From Sporomusa acidovorans (GTDB lineage: Bacteria; Bacillota; Negativicutes; Sporomusales; Sporomusaceae), in the NCBI RefSeq assembly GCF_900101845.1, contig NZ_FNAM01000011.1, positions 30,146-94,145 on the forward strand: a stretch of DNA of 64,000 nt. Direction: 5' to 3'. A program made the position numbers and the translations under genes. Every line of letters starts with the position of its first letter. Positions within the stretch are counted from its first letter, which is position 1. Shown one piece after another: positions 8,319-16,845 of the stretch. The notes beneath the pieces are model-generated. The model was given only the letters and a program-made list of their open reading frames with translations. It did not search any database and was not told the DNA's origin.

Positions 8319-9671
8319 TTACTCTAACAGGCTATCCCCGTAGTTTTCCACAAATCCTGTCGTCACCCTGCCCGCAACAAACAGGGGATGATTCAGTAAT
8401 TTTTGATGAAAAGGAATGGTCGTTTGCACCCCTTCAATGACAAATTCGGCCAGTGCCCGTTTCATCCGCGCAATGGCTTCCTGCCTGGTCTTACCCCAAA
8501 CGATTACCTTGGCTATCATGGAATCGTAGAAAGGGGTGATTTCATAACCACTGTATACGGCACTGTCAATTCTGACACCAAAACCGCCCGGGGGAAGGTA
8601 ACGGCCAACCTTTCCGGGGGAGGGCAGAAAATTCCGGGCCGGGTCTTCCGCATTGATGCGGCACTCAATCGCCCAGCCGTCAACTTGCACAGTTGCCTGC
8701 GAAAAAGACAGCGGACAACCGGCTGCCACGGCAATTTGCTCTTTTATTAAATCAATACCGGTAACCATTTCAGTAATGGCATGCTCAACCTGAATGCGGG
8801 TATTCATTTCAATAAAGTAAAAATGTCCATGCTTATCCAGCAAAAATTCTACCGTGCCGGCCCCCTGATAATGAGCCGACCGTGCGGCCAGTACAGCGGC
8901 CTGCCCCATCTGCCGCCGGACCTCATCATCCAGGGCTGCCGAAGGTGCTTCTTCCACAAGCTTTTGGTGACGGCGCTGAATCGAGCAGTCGCGCTCGCCC
9001 AGATACACTACATTGCCGTGATTGTCGGCCATAATCTGCATCTCCACATGGCGGGGCTCTTCCAAATATTTCTCTAAATAGACGCCAGGATCACCAAAAA
9101 TAACTTCTACTTCCTTTTGTGCCTGGCGAATAGCCTGTTCTAAATCGGCCGCATTGGTAACAACCCGCATACCCTTGCCACCGCCGCCGGCAGTCGCCTT
9201 GACAATCACCGGGTAACCAATCTTCGCCGCCACAGCCAGAGCTGTTTCCAGGTCTTCAATAATTCCGTCCGTTCCCGGAATGATCGGAACTCCCGCCTGC
9301 TTCATCGTTTCCCGGGCAATTGCTTTTGCACCCATTCGCCGGATGGCATCCGGGCTGGGACCGATAAATGTTACCCCACAAGCACCGCAGGCTTCGGCAA
9401 ACTCAGCATTCTCAGCCAAAAAGCCATAACCGGGATGAATGGCGTCGGCCTGGGCTGCTGCCGCCACACTGAGTAAATTTGTTATACATAAGTAGCTTTG
9501 TTTGGCCGCAGCCGGCCCGATACAATAGGCTTCATCTGCCAGCTTTACATGTAATGCCTGTTCATCGGCTTTCGAATACACGGCAACAGTCGTAATCCCC
9601 ATTTCACGGCAGGCCCGGATAATGCGGACAGCAATTTCGCCCCGGTTAGCAATTAGAATCTTTTTGAACAT
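8319..9671 (-). CDS. accC: biotin carboxylase (AccC-type) in the pxp operon
   Basis: This 450-residue ATP-grasp enzyme carboxylates the biotin of a carrier protein. It shows the biotin-carboxylase N-domain ([18 protein letters not shown]), the glycine-rich ATP loop [14 protein letters not shown] near residue 160, [13 protein letters not shown] and the catalytic [10 protein letters not shown] segment near residue 285. It is the last gene of a leftward operon of 5-oxoprolinase-type genes and directly follows the carrier gene. This placement, and the existence of a second accC at 31826-33151, suggests that this copy serves a biotin-dependent amide or lactam carboxylase rather than fatty-acid synthesis. 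That role is inference. Confidence 0.93.
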   Translation of the reverse strand: MFKKILIANRGEIAVRIIRACREMGITTVAVYSKADEQALHVKLADEAYCIGPAAAKQSYLCITNLLSVAAAAQADAIHPGYGFLAENAEFAEACGACGVTFIGPSPDAIRRMGAKAIARETMKQAGVPIIPGTDGIIEDLETALAVAAKIGYPVIVKATAGGGGKGMRVVTNAADLEQAIRQAQKEVEVIFGDPGVYLEKYLEEPRHVEMQIMADNHGNVVYLGERDCSIQRRHQKLVEEAPSAALDDEVRRQMGQAAVLAARSAHYQGAGTVEFLLDKHGHFYFIEMNTRIQVEHAITEMVTGIDLIKEQIAVAAGCPLSFSQATVQVDGWAIECRINAEDPARNFLPSPGKVGRYLPPGGFGVRIDSAVYSGYEITPFYDSMIAKVIVWGKTRQEAIARMKRALAEFVIEGVQTTIPFHQKLLNHPLFVAGRVTTGFVENYGDSLLE

Positions 9672-9722
9672 TGTTTTTCTCCTTTATCCGTAAACACACC
9701 TTTTTGCTACACCCAGAGCCGC

Positions 9723-10169
9723 CTAGGGCTTTACCAAAAACAATGGTTGACCATATTCGACAAAATCGCCGTCCTTGGCCAGGACTTCTACAATTTCCCC
9801 GGTTACACCCGCAGAAACATCATTGAATAATTTCATCGCTTCCAAAATGCAAACAACCGTATCCGCTTCTACCTTGCCGCCAATTGTAATAAACGGTGCG
9901 GCACCGGGCTCGGGGGCTGCATAAAAAGTCCCGACTGTCGGGGACAGAATTTCAACAAATGCCGATTGCGCTGTTTCCGTGATAACCGGCGCTGCGGTTT
10001 CCCGCGGAGCAGGATTAAATCGTGCCGGCTCGGCGGCAGGCTGACCCTGCGGCAAATTGGGATTTTTCGCAATAACCAGCTTGGCGCCCTGATGATTCCA
10101 TTCAAAGTGATTAATGGACGATTGATCCACAGCCTGAATCAATTCTTTTATTTCAGCAATAGTAAACAC
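9723..10169 (-). CDS. accB: biotin carboxyl carrier protein (AccB-type)
   Basis: The protein of about 148 residues has an N-terminal helix (FTIAEIKELIQAVDQSSI), a Pro/Ala-rich linker (about residues 45-75) and a C-terminal biotinyl domain with the biotinylation motif EAMKLFN. I chose the GTG at 10169 because AAGGAG lies eight bases upstream; the upstream in-frame ATG at 10205 has no ribosome site. It sits between pxpC and the biotin carboxylase, so carrier and carboxylase are made together with the urea-carboxylase-like PxpB and PxpC subunits. Confidence 0.92.
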   Translation of the reverse strand: MFTIAEIKELIQAVDQSSINHFEWNHQGAKLVIAKNPNLPQGQPAAEPARFNPAPRETAAPVITETAQSAFVEILSPTVGTFYAAPEPGAAPFITIGGKVEADTVVCILEAMKLFNDVSAGVTGEIVEVLAKDGDFVEYGQPLFLVKP

Positions 10170-10227
10170 GTATGTCACTCCTTGATCTTTCCTACCGCTA
10201 CGCATCAGCCAAACAGCTTCTCAAAAG

Positions 10228-11235
10228 CTACATTACGCGCAGCGCAATGGCCTGTTTGAGTTGCTGCAAATAGGCTTCCCGCTCAAGATAGAGCTGTTCG
10301 GCTGCTATATGTGATATCTCCTGAAATTTGATATGGTCTCCCGGCCTGGCCTGAGCAATCAGGGCAATATCAACCGCCGCCACCTGGGCTATTTTGGGAT
10401 ACCCGCCGGCGGTCTGCCGGTCTGCCAGCAGGATGATCGGCTTGCCGTCAGGCGGTACCTGAACCGTGCCCAGCGCAACCGCCTCGGAAATCATTTCCGA
10501 CGGTTCCTTTAATTCCAGCACCATCCCTGACAAGCGATAGCCCATCCGGTCAGACTGCGCGGCAACCTGAAAAGGTTGGTTAAAAAACCGGGTTTTGCTA
10601 TCTGCTGTAAACTGTTCGTATTGACTGCCGCAAGTCACCCGTACCTGAATAGGCGCGGATGACTGAGGAATATGCATTTTTGCCGCATGCCAGTCGGTTG
10701 CGGCAAAAAATTTTCCCTGCAGTTTGCCGGCCAGTTGTTTGACTAAGCGGCCGGCTTGCTCTGGCAGGGAAGACGTAAGCGGCAGTATATCTCCCTGTTG
10801 TAAGGCGCGCCCGTGAAAACCGCCGATGCCGGCCCGCAAATACGTGCTTTTGCTGCCCATGACCGGCGGGATGGCAAACCCGCCGGCCACAGCCAGATAG
10901 GTGCGGCAGCCCGGCTTGCAGCCTTTAAACTCAAGCACACTGCCTTGTTTGACAAACACTGGCCGCCATAATGGCACGGCCGCGCCATTGACGGCAGGCG
11001 CCATATTGCCGCCGGTTATAGCCAGCAACGTATCCTGTTCCAACCGCAGCGACGGCCCCATTAAGGTCATTTCCAGCGCGCCCTCGCCCTCTTCATTGCC
11101 AACCAGAATATTGGCTACGCGCAGTGCATAGGAATCCATCGCGCCGCTTACGATCACACCGTATTTTTGAAAGCCGTACCTGCCTAAATCCTGAATACTG
11201 GAAAGCAGGCCGGGACGTAAAACCGTGATTTTCAT
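10228..11235 (-). CDS. pxpC: 5-oxoprolinase subunit C / biotin-dependent carboxyltransferase family
   Basis: This 335-residue protein belongs to the PxpC/KipA family, homologous to the second half of the carboxyltransferase part of urea carboxylase. Typical segments are LSSIQDLGRYGFQKYG at the start, GAMDSYALRVANILVGN, AVAGGFAIPPVMGSKSTY near residue 115 and ILLADRQTAGGYPKIA near residue 265. With PxpA and PxpB it forms ATP-dependent 5-oxoprolinase in characterised bacteria. It starts within the pxpB stop (ATGA overlap), indicating a complex. A second, diverged copy lies at 15121-16062. Confidence 0.92.
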   Translation of the reverse strand: MKITVLRPGLLSSIQDLGRYGFQKYGVIVSGAMDSYALRVANILVGNEEGEGALEMTLMGPSLRLEQDTLLAITGGNMAPAVNGAAVPLWRPVFVKQGSVLEFKGCKPGCRTYLAVAGGFAIPPVMGSKSTYLRAGIGGFHGRALQQGDILPLTSSLPEQAGRLVKQLAGKLQGKFFAATDWHAAKMHIPQSSAPIQVRVTCGSQYEQFTADSKTRFFNQPFQVAAQSDRMGYRLSGMVLELKEPSEMISEAVALGTVQVPPDGKPIILLADRQTAGGYPKIAQVAAVDIALIAQARPGDHIKFQEISHIAAEQLYLEREAYLQQLKQAIALRVM

Positions 11236-11990
11236 GGCCTTGCCTCCTGATATTCTTCATACTCGGCCGGCGAGACCGGTCTAAACCGGATAAGGTCCCC
11301 GGCTTGCAGCAGGCTGGGAATTTCCTTCCGGGGGCGAAATAGCGGCAGCGGCGTGCGGCCGATCAACTGCCAGCCACCGGGAGTGGCAATGGGATAAACG
11401 CCTGTCTGCATACCGGCTATACCCACGGAACCTGCCGGAATTTCGAGACGTGGCGATGACCTGCGGGGAGTAGCGATTTTTTCCGACATGCCGCCAAGGT
11501 AGGGAAATCCCGGAGCAAACCCAATCATATAGACCAGATACTGCCCCTGGCAGTGGGTTTCAATAACCTCTTCCACCGTTAGTTTATTATGCTCGGCCAC
11601 ATATTCAAGATCCGGCCCGTACTCGCCGCCATAGCAAACCGGAATTTCCACTGTCCTGGGCGTTGTTACCGTACTGTGATCCAAACTTCTCAACACTTCA
11701 GCAAGCCTGGCGGCAACAATTTGATAAGCCAGCAGCCCGGGTTGCTGATCAGACTGTTGTTTGTGGAACTCTTGGACCTGAGCCGGGTTAAAGAATACGG
11801 TAACGCTGGAGTAGGCCGACACATATTCCAGCATTCCCGGTAAAGGCTGTTGATCAAGATGATCGGCCAAGGCCTTTACTTTTTTATTGGTTTCCGGATG
11901 AATACCCTTGCCGAATTCCACCATAATGGCCGCTTCGCCGACAGGCGACAGTTGATAGTGAGGAGCGGCAGATGCTGGTTGTTGCTTCAT
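11232..11990 (-). CDS. pxpB: 5-oxoprolinase subunit B (KipI-like)
   Basis: The roughly 252-residue protein matches PxpB/KipI and the first half of the urea-carboxylase carboxyltransferase part: VEIPVCYGGEYGPDLEYVA near residue 130, MIGFAPGFPYLGGM near residue 170 and GSVGIAGMQTGVYPIATPGG near residue 195. The ATG at 11990 has GAGGTG six bases upstream and is preferred over the upstream GTG at 11999. In B. subtilis the orthologue KipI was first known as a kinase inhibitor, but the conserved operon with pxpA and pxpC supports the metabolic role. Confidence 0.92.
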   Translation of the reverse strand: MKQQPASAAPHYQLSPVGEAAIMVEFGKGIHPETNKKVKALADHLDQQPLPGMLEYVSAYSSVTVFFNPAQVQEFHKQQSDQQPGLLAYQIVAARLAEVLRSLDHSTVTTPRTVEIPVCYGGEYGPDLEYVAEHNKLTVEEVIETHCQGQYLVYMIGFAPGFPYLGGMSEKIATPRRSSPRLEIPAGSVGIAGMQTGVYPIATPGGWQLIGRTPLPLFRPRKEIPSLLQAGDLIRFRPVSPAEYEEYQEARP

Positions 11991-12026
11991 TTGTATCACC
12001 TCAGTGTCGCTTGCGCCATTTTTTAC

Positions 12027-12818
12027 TCACAGCACGCTGAACTTCTCATCCTGCACATCGGTTATGAACATATGGCCGGGGGCATGGGTAATCATCAGTT
12101 CGGGTTTGATCTGCATCGCCACTGCCTGGGGTGTAACGCCGCAGGCCCAGAACACAGGAACCTCGCCCGGTTTTATGGTAACACGGTCGCCAAAATCAGG
12201 CTTATCAATATCTTTTATGCCAATGCCGGCCGGATTGCCGATATGAATCGGCGCACCGTGAACGGAAGGAAAACGGGAAGTTATCTGCACGGCCCGCACG
12301 ACATCTTTTTCGGGTATCGGCCGCATGCTCACTACCACCGGTCCTTCGAAACGCCCTGCTTTTACACAGGGAATATTGGTCTTATACATGGCCACATTGC
12401 AATTTTCTTCAATATGCCGTACAGGAATGCCGCTGTTCATGAGCGGATGCTCGAAGGTAAAACTGCAGCCGATGAGAAAAGCCACCATATCGTCTTCCCA
12501 ATAGTGAAGAATATCTGTTACTTCGTCTACCAGTTCACCCTGCCGGTAAATCCGGTACTTGGGAATATCGGTCCGGATATCGGCCGTCGGCGCCACAAGC
12601 CTGGGCACCGGCGACCCGGCTTCGGTAACATCCAGTACCGGGCAAGGCTTGGGATTACGCTGGCAAAACAGCAGAAAATCAAAGGCAATGTCTTTTCTTA
12701 AAATAGCCAGATTGGCCTGGGTAAATCCTTTGGCCATACCTGATGTCGGTTTTGTCCACTCATTCCGGCGAATTATGGCACGCACTTCAGCCGGACTCAT
12801 ATTCGCAAATTCACTCAT
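12027..12818 (-). CDS. putative hydro-lyase, DUF1445 / YcsI family
   Basis: The 263-residue protein (ATG at 12818 with AGAGGG upstream; the reading frame is open further but overlaps pxpA) belongs to the YcsI/DUF1445 family, annotated as putative hydro-lyase and related to mammalian D-glutamate cyclase. Segments seen are MSPAEVRAIIRRNEW, GMAKGFTQANLAIL, FLIGCSFTFEHPLM near residue 125 and VFWACGVTPQAVAM near residue 225. The D-glutamate cyclase relation fits a role in pyroglutamate metabolism between pxpA and pxpB, which is also the B. subtilis gene order. The reaction of the bacterial protein is not established. Confidence 0.85.
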   Translation of the reverse strand: MSEFANMSPAEVRAIIRRNEWTKPTSGMAKGFTQANLAILRKDIAFDFLLFCQRNPKPCPVLDVTEAGSPVPRLVAPTADIRTDIPKYRIYRQGELVDEVTDILHYWEDDMVAFLIGCSFTFEHPLMNSGIPVRHIEENCNVAMYKTNIPCVKAGRFEGPVVVSMRPIPEKDVVRAVQITSRFPSVHGAPIHIGNPAGIGIKDIDKPDFGDRVTIKPGEVPVFWACGVTPQAVAMQIKPELMITHAPGHMFITDVQDEKFSVL

Positions 12819-12843
12819 CGTTATCCCTCTTTTGTTACTTAAT

Positions 12844-13608
12844 CTATTGTTTACCGATCGCCTTAACGGCAATTCCACCAGCAAGGAGATCTTCCCGTAT
12901 CTTGCGGGCAAACTCCAGCGCGTGAATGCCATCACCGTGAATGCATACCGTATCCGCCTTGACGGCAATATCCTGTCCCTGGCGCGACAACACCTTGCCT
13001 TCCCTGACCATGCGAACGACTTGCCGCACGGCCTCCTCCTGGCTGGTAATCAGGGCATCCGGCTGTTTGCGCGGCGTTAATGAGCCGTCCAGTTGGTAAG
13101 TACGATCGGCGAACACTTCATGCGCGGTTTTGAGACCGATTCTTTCACCGGCACTAACCAACTCGCTGCCGGAAAGGCCAAACAGGATTAACCGCGGATC
13201 CACTTTATAGACGGCTTCGGCAATAGCCTCTGACAAAAGTTTACTTTTAGCGGCCATATTATACAAAGCACCGTGCGGCTTAACATGCTGCATGGCTCCC
13301 CCTTCTGCTTTGACGAAAGCGGCTAAGGCGCCAAGCTGATAGACAATCAGGTCATATGCTTCCTGCGGCGCAATATCCAGTTGCCGACGGCCAAAGCCAA
13401 CCAAATCCGGCAGGCCGGGGTGAGCCCCAATGGCCACGTTATTTTTCAGCGCAAGGGCAACTGTTTTCCGCATAACCGCCGGATCACCGGCATGAAAACC
13501 GCAGGCAATATTCGCCGAAGTTACAAACGGTAATATTTCTTCGTCCATGCCGATTGTATAAGCGCCAAAACTCTCACCCAAATCACAGTTTAGGTCAATC
13601 CGGTACAT
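12844..13608 (-). CDS. pxpA: 5-oxoprolinase subunit A (LamB/YcsF family)
   Basis: This 254-residue protein is the hydrolase-like subunit of 5-oxoprolinase (5-oxoproline + ATP to glutamate). It shows the family landmarks: [13 protein letters not shown] at the start, [13 protein letters not shown] near residue 32, [15 protein letters not shown] near residue 60, [12 protein letters not shown] near residue 105 and [13 protein letters not shown] near residue 225. The ATG has AGGTATAG upstream. It is the second gene after the NRAMP-like carrier, and this order (carrier, pxpA, DUF1445, pxpB, pxpC) is that of the B. subtilis ycs-kip locus. Confidence 0.94.
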   Translation of the reverse strand: MYRIDLNCDLGESFGAYTIGMDEEILPFVTSANIACGFHAGDPAVMRKTVALALKNNVAIGAHPGLPDLVGFGRRQLDIAPQEAYDLIVYQLGALAAFVKAEGGAMQHVKPHGALYNMAAKSKLLSEAIAEAVYKVDPRLILFGLSGSELVSAGERIGLKTAHEVFADRTYQLDGSLTPRKQPDALITSQEEAVRQVVRMVREGKVLSRQGQDIAVKADTVCIHGDGIHALEFARKIREDLLAGGIAVKAIGKQ

Positions 13609-13682
13609 ATTCTATACCTCCAGAAATTTTATAAATAACTATACTTTTAGGTTCGGTTTCCTATACCGCATAGTCTCTCACA

Positions 13683-14909
13683 TTATAAGAAAAGTTTCGG
13701 TAATTCGTGAATTAAGGTGTAACCGCCCATATAGGCCATAACCACCACAACAATTCCGCCAAAGATAGTCATCCACAACGGATGTTTATAGTCGCCGACA
13801 ATTTTTTTCATGTAAGCGCCAACCAAAATTGTGGCCAAGGTGATCGGCAGAATAAGTCCGTTCAAGGCTCCCACAAGCACCAGTACTTTGATAGGCCGGC
13901 CGACAATGGCAAATATCAAAGTCGAAACTAAGATAAAACCAATAATAACCATTTTTTCATTGTTAGCAACCGCGGAACTAAAAGTCTTGATAAAAGAAAC
14001 CGATGTATAAGCAGCCCCGATAACAGAGGTAACGGCCGCCGCCCACATGACAATACCGAACACCTTATAGCCTACATCGCCTGCTGCCAGCTTAAACACC
14101 GAAGCGGGCGGGTTAGCCGGATCAATGGCAAGACCCTGGGCGACAATACCTAACGCTGCCAAGAATAATACAATCCGCATAATAGCTGTAACCAAAACAC
14201 CGGAAACCGAACTTTTCGTTACTTCCGGAACTGCCTCTTTGCCACGAATACCGGCATCAAGCAGTCGGTGCCCGCCGGCGAAGGTAATATACCCGCCTAC
14301 TGTACCGCCAACCAGCGTAATGATGGCAAACATATCAATTTTGTCAGGCAGAATACTTTTTACCACAGCTTCTCCTACCGGCGGCGCCGAAGAGACAGCT
14401 ACATAGACAGTCAGGCCGATCATGACAAAACCGGCAATCTGGGCAAACCGGTCCATGGCTTTGCCTGCTTCTTTCACAAGAAAGATTCCAATACCAATGA
14501 CCGCACTAATCATCGCGCCGGTTACCGGGGTAACGCCGAAAATTACGTTCAACCCCAAGCCCGCCCCGGCAATATTGCCAATATTAAAAGCAAGACCGCC
14601 TAAGACAATCAGCAAGGCGACGAAATAGCCCAGCCCCGGAAAAACCATATTGGCAATATCCTGCCCGCGCTTTTCGGAAACGGCAATGATCCGCCAAACA
14701 TTCAACTGGGCACCGACATCCAATACAATCGACATAAGAATGACAAAACCAAAGCTTGCCGCCAACTGTTGCGTGAATACCGTCGTTTGCGTTAAGAAAC
14801 CCGGGCCGATAGCCGAGGTTGCCATCAAAAAGGCGGCGCCTAACAACACTTCCCAACTGGATTTCACTTTCTTCTGATAACCTGGATTAACATTTTTTAC
14901 TGGTTCCAC
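13683..14909 (-). CDS. NRAMP-related transporter (YcsG-like), likely not a metal carrier
   Basis: This 408-residue protein with about 11 transmembrane segments belongs to the NRAMP fold family. The canonical metal-binding DPGN motif of helix 1 is replaced by a GPGFLTQT sequence, and the helix-6 MPH motif is not present (GGHRLLD region instead), so uptake of divalent metals is unlikely. Its position as first gene of the pxp operon, as in B. subtilis ycsG, suggests import of 5-oxoproline or a related lactam; this is inference. The start is a GTG at 14909 with a G-rich ribosome site. Confidence 0.85.
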   Translation of the reverse strand: MEPVKNVNPGYQKKVKSSWEVLLGAAFLMATSAIGPGFLTQTTVFTQQLAASFGFVILMSIVLDVGAQLNVWRIIAVSEKRGQDIANMVFPGLGYFVALLIVLGGLAFNIGNIAGAGLGLNVIFGVTPVTGAMISAVIGIGIFLVKEAGKAMDRFAQIAGFVMIGLTVYVAVSSAPPVGEAVVKSILPDKIDMFAIITLVGGTVGGYITFAGGHRLLDAGIRGKEAVPEVTKSSVSGVLVTAIMRIVLFLAALGIVAQGLAIDPANPPASVFKLAAGDVGYKVFGIVMWAAAVTSVIGAAYTSVSFIKTFSSAVANNEKMVIIGFILVSTLIFAIVGRPIKVLVLVGALNGLILPITLATILVGAYMKKIVGDYKHPLWMTIFGGIVVVVMAYMGGYTLIHELPKLFL

Positions 14910-14977
14910 AGTAACCCCCCCATTTTATTGTCTTGTCTTCTTCCGCTACCGAACAAAAGATTTCAGTAAAAAGACAA

Positions 14978-15018
14978 AAAGGCTCTCCAAACAAAACTGT
15001 GTTTGTTGGAAGCGCCTT
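14978..15018 (-). terminator. terminator or leader attenuator before the pxp operon
   Basis: On the minus strand a hairpin (AAGGC...CCAACAAA / TTTGTTTGG...GCCTT) is followed by TTTTTGTCTTTTT. It lies about 100 bp after pxpC2 and 70 bp before the NRAMP-like gene. It may end the LysR-pxpB2-pxpC2 transcript or attenuate read-through into the pxp operon. Confidence 0.65.
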
Positions 15019-15120
15019 TGCTTCTTGCGGAATTTGATTTTTCTTATCATACCATCTAACTGCCGGGATGTAAATTTGAAAAATTAAATAGGGGCATTCG
15101 ATTTTCCCCAAAGTTATTTT

Positions 15121-16062
15121 TTACCCGTTTACGGCTGCGGCAATAGACGCAAACATTTGCTGCTCATCCTTGAGGGCAGCAATAGCTTCGGCCTCACTTA
15201 CACGGCAAAAGCGAATGCTGTCGCCTGTTTTGGTTTGGGCCACCTTCGGCAGGTCGCTGCGCAGAACATAGCCAATTTTGGCAAAGCCGCCGGTTGTCTG
15301 ATGATCGGCCATCATAATAAACGGCATACCATTGGTGGCAATCTGAACAGCCCCCTGATAAACAGCGTCGGAAATAATATCGGCCGTGCTGACAGGCAGA
15401 ATCCGGGGACCGGTCAGCCGATAGCCAATCCGGTCCGCTTGCTTGGTAACCGTATAGGCTTTCGTAAAAAAAGTAGCTATTGCTTCGTCGGCAAACATGT
15501 CCTGCTGTGGACCCAGGATGACTCGGACTGAAACCTTGCCACCATAGGCCGGAACATACTCATGGGGAAGCGTCCGCGCTCTCCCGGCCTCTTCACCCGC
15601 CTGCCCTACAGCTAACACATCCCCCTGACGCAGCGTTCTCCCCTGGTAGCCGCCAATACCCGCTTTCACACAGGTAGAGCGGCTGCCCAATACCAGGGGA
15701 ACATCAACGCCGCCGCGCACGGCCATATAGGCCCGGTAGCCGGTGACGGCCGCCGCAAACCGTACCTCCCCGTTCTTGGGAACAACAAACGCCGACCAGT
15801 TAGGGACCGAAACGCCATTTACCTTAACCTGCATATCGGCACCGGCAACCGCCACAAGCTGTTCTTCATCAAACCGAAAAGCAGCTCCCATCGAAGTCAT
15901 TTCCAGCACAGCCGCCTGTAAGGCGTTGCCGGCCAGCAGGTTGGCGGTTCGTCCGGCCTGCCGGTCCATCATGCCGGCGGTGGGTAAGCCATAAGCCTGA
16001 TACCCCCATCGCCCCTCATCCTGCACGGTTGTAAAAAAGCCTTGTTGAATAACGGTAATCAT
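15121..16062 (-). CDS. second PxpC-like protein (biotin-dependent carboxyltransferase family)
   Basis: This 313-residue protein is a diverged copy of the pxpC product. It shares the GFFTTVQDEGRWGYQAYG start, AVRGGVDVPLVLGSRSTC near residue 110 and MMADHQTTGGFAKIGYV near residue 255. It is shorter at the C-terminus than pxpC1 and clearly not a recent duplicate. It is coupled to pxpB2 by a four-base overlap, but there is no second pxpA, carrier protein or carboxylase next to it. It may form an alternative enzyme with PxpA or act on a different lactam. Confidence 0.88.
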   Translation of the reverse strand: MITVIQQGFFTTVQDEGRWGYQAYGLPTAGMMDRQAGRTANLLAGNALQAAVLEMTSMGAAFRFDEEQLVAVAGADMQVKVNGVSVPNWSAFVVPKNGEVRFAAAVTGYRAYMAVRGGVDVPLVLGSRSTCVKAGIGGYQGRTLRQGDVLAVGQAGEEAGRARTLPHEYVPAYGGKVSVRVILGPQQDMFADEAIATFFTKAYTVTKQADRIGYRLTGPRILPVSTADIISDAVYQGAVQIATNGMPFIMMADHQTTGGFAKIGYVLRSDLPKVAQTKTGDSIRFCRVSEAEAIAALKDEQQMFASIAAAVNG

Positions 16063-16817
16063 GACGCATTACACTCACTGTCAAAGCAAATTCGCGGTAC
16101 ATAGGTACCTGCTGCCACTTCGCGGCGTATGCCAAAATATTCATCCACAGTGATCGCATAAAAATGCAGAGAATCACCGGGAGAAAGCAAAAAAGGCTGT
16201 TTGGCTTTAGGATTAAAAACCTTAACCGGCGTGCGTCCGATCAACCACCACTCGCCCGGGCTTTCCACCGGGTAGAGGCCTGTCTGGCTGCCGCCAATTC
16301 CCACCGAACCGGGGGGAACCTTAGCACGCGGCTTTTCCTGCCGGGGTACGGCAAGTTGTGCGGACAAACCTCCCAAGTAGGGAAATCCCGGGGTAAACCC
16401 CAGCATATAAACCCGATAGGATGTGGCTGTGTGTACTGTGATGACTTCTTCTGCCGGCAAACCCGTATACCGGGCCACATAATCCAAGTCAGGCCCCAGT
16501 ACGCCTCCGTAACAGACCGGCACATACACGGTCTTTGTTTCCCGTGACTGGGTATTATGGGGATTCATATTCTGCAGCATTGGCCGGATAAAGCCCGACA
16601 GTTCCTGCCGGGTGATAACCAAGGGATCAAAATAGACCATAACGGTCCGGTAAGTAGGGACCACTTCGATTACACCTTTTACCACACTGCGGCCAATCAG
16701 GCCGGCAAGTTGTTGTACAAGCCCGTTAATGGCTGGTGATATTTCGGCTTTAAATTCGATAACCAACCCGTATTCACCGGCAACAAGCAATCTAGCCCCG
16801 CTTACAGATTCGTCCAT
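16059..16817 (-). CDS. second PxpB-like protein (KipI family)
   Basis: This 252-residue protein is the diverged partner of pxpC2: TVYVPVCYGGVLGPDLDYVA near residue 100, MLGFTPGFPYLGGL near residue 145 and GSVGIGGSQTGLYPVESPG near residue 172. I chose the ATG at 16817 because GGAGG lies seven bases upstream; a GTG two codons earlier is too close to that site. The gene follows the LysR regulator by 28 bp on the same strand, so the three genes form one unit just upstream of the main pxp operon. Confidence 0.88.
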   Translation of the reverse strand: MDESVSGARLLVAGEYGLVIEFKAEISPAINGLVQQLAGLIGRSVVKGVIEVVPTYRTVMVYFDPLVITRQELSGFIRPMLQNMNPHNTQSRETKTVYVPVCYGGVLGPDLDYVARYTGLPAEEVITVHTATSYRVYMLGFTPGFPYLGGLSAQLAVPRQEKPRAKVPPGSVGIGGSQTGLYPVESPGEWWLIGRTPVKVFNPKAKQPFLLSPGDSLHFYAITVDEYFGIRREVAAGTYVPRICFDSECNAS

Positions 16818-16845
16818 ACGCACCCCTCCGCATCTCTTTGAAAGT

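Noticed and set aside
10228..11990. Kinase-inhibitor pair KipI/KipA controlling sporulation
   Set aside because: Similarity to KipI/KipA is real, but the operon with pxpA, BCCP and biotin carboxylase supports metabolic 5-oxoprolinase-type subunits.
11850..12701. 283-codon open frame on the plus strand across pxpB and the DUF1445 gene
   Set aside because: It is antisense to two well-supported genes, has no ribosome site, and its composition (His/Asn/Arg-rich) is that of a frame opposite coding DNA.
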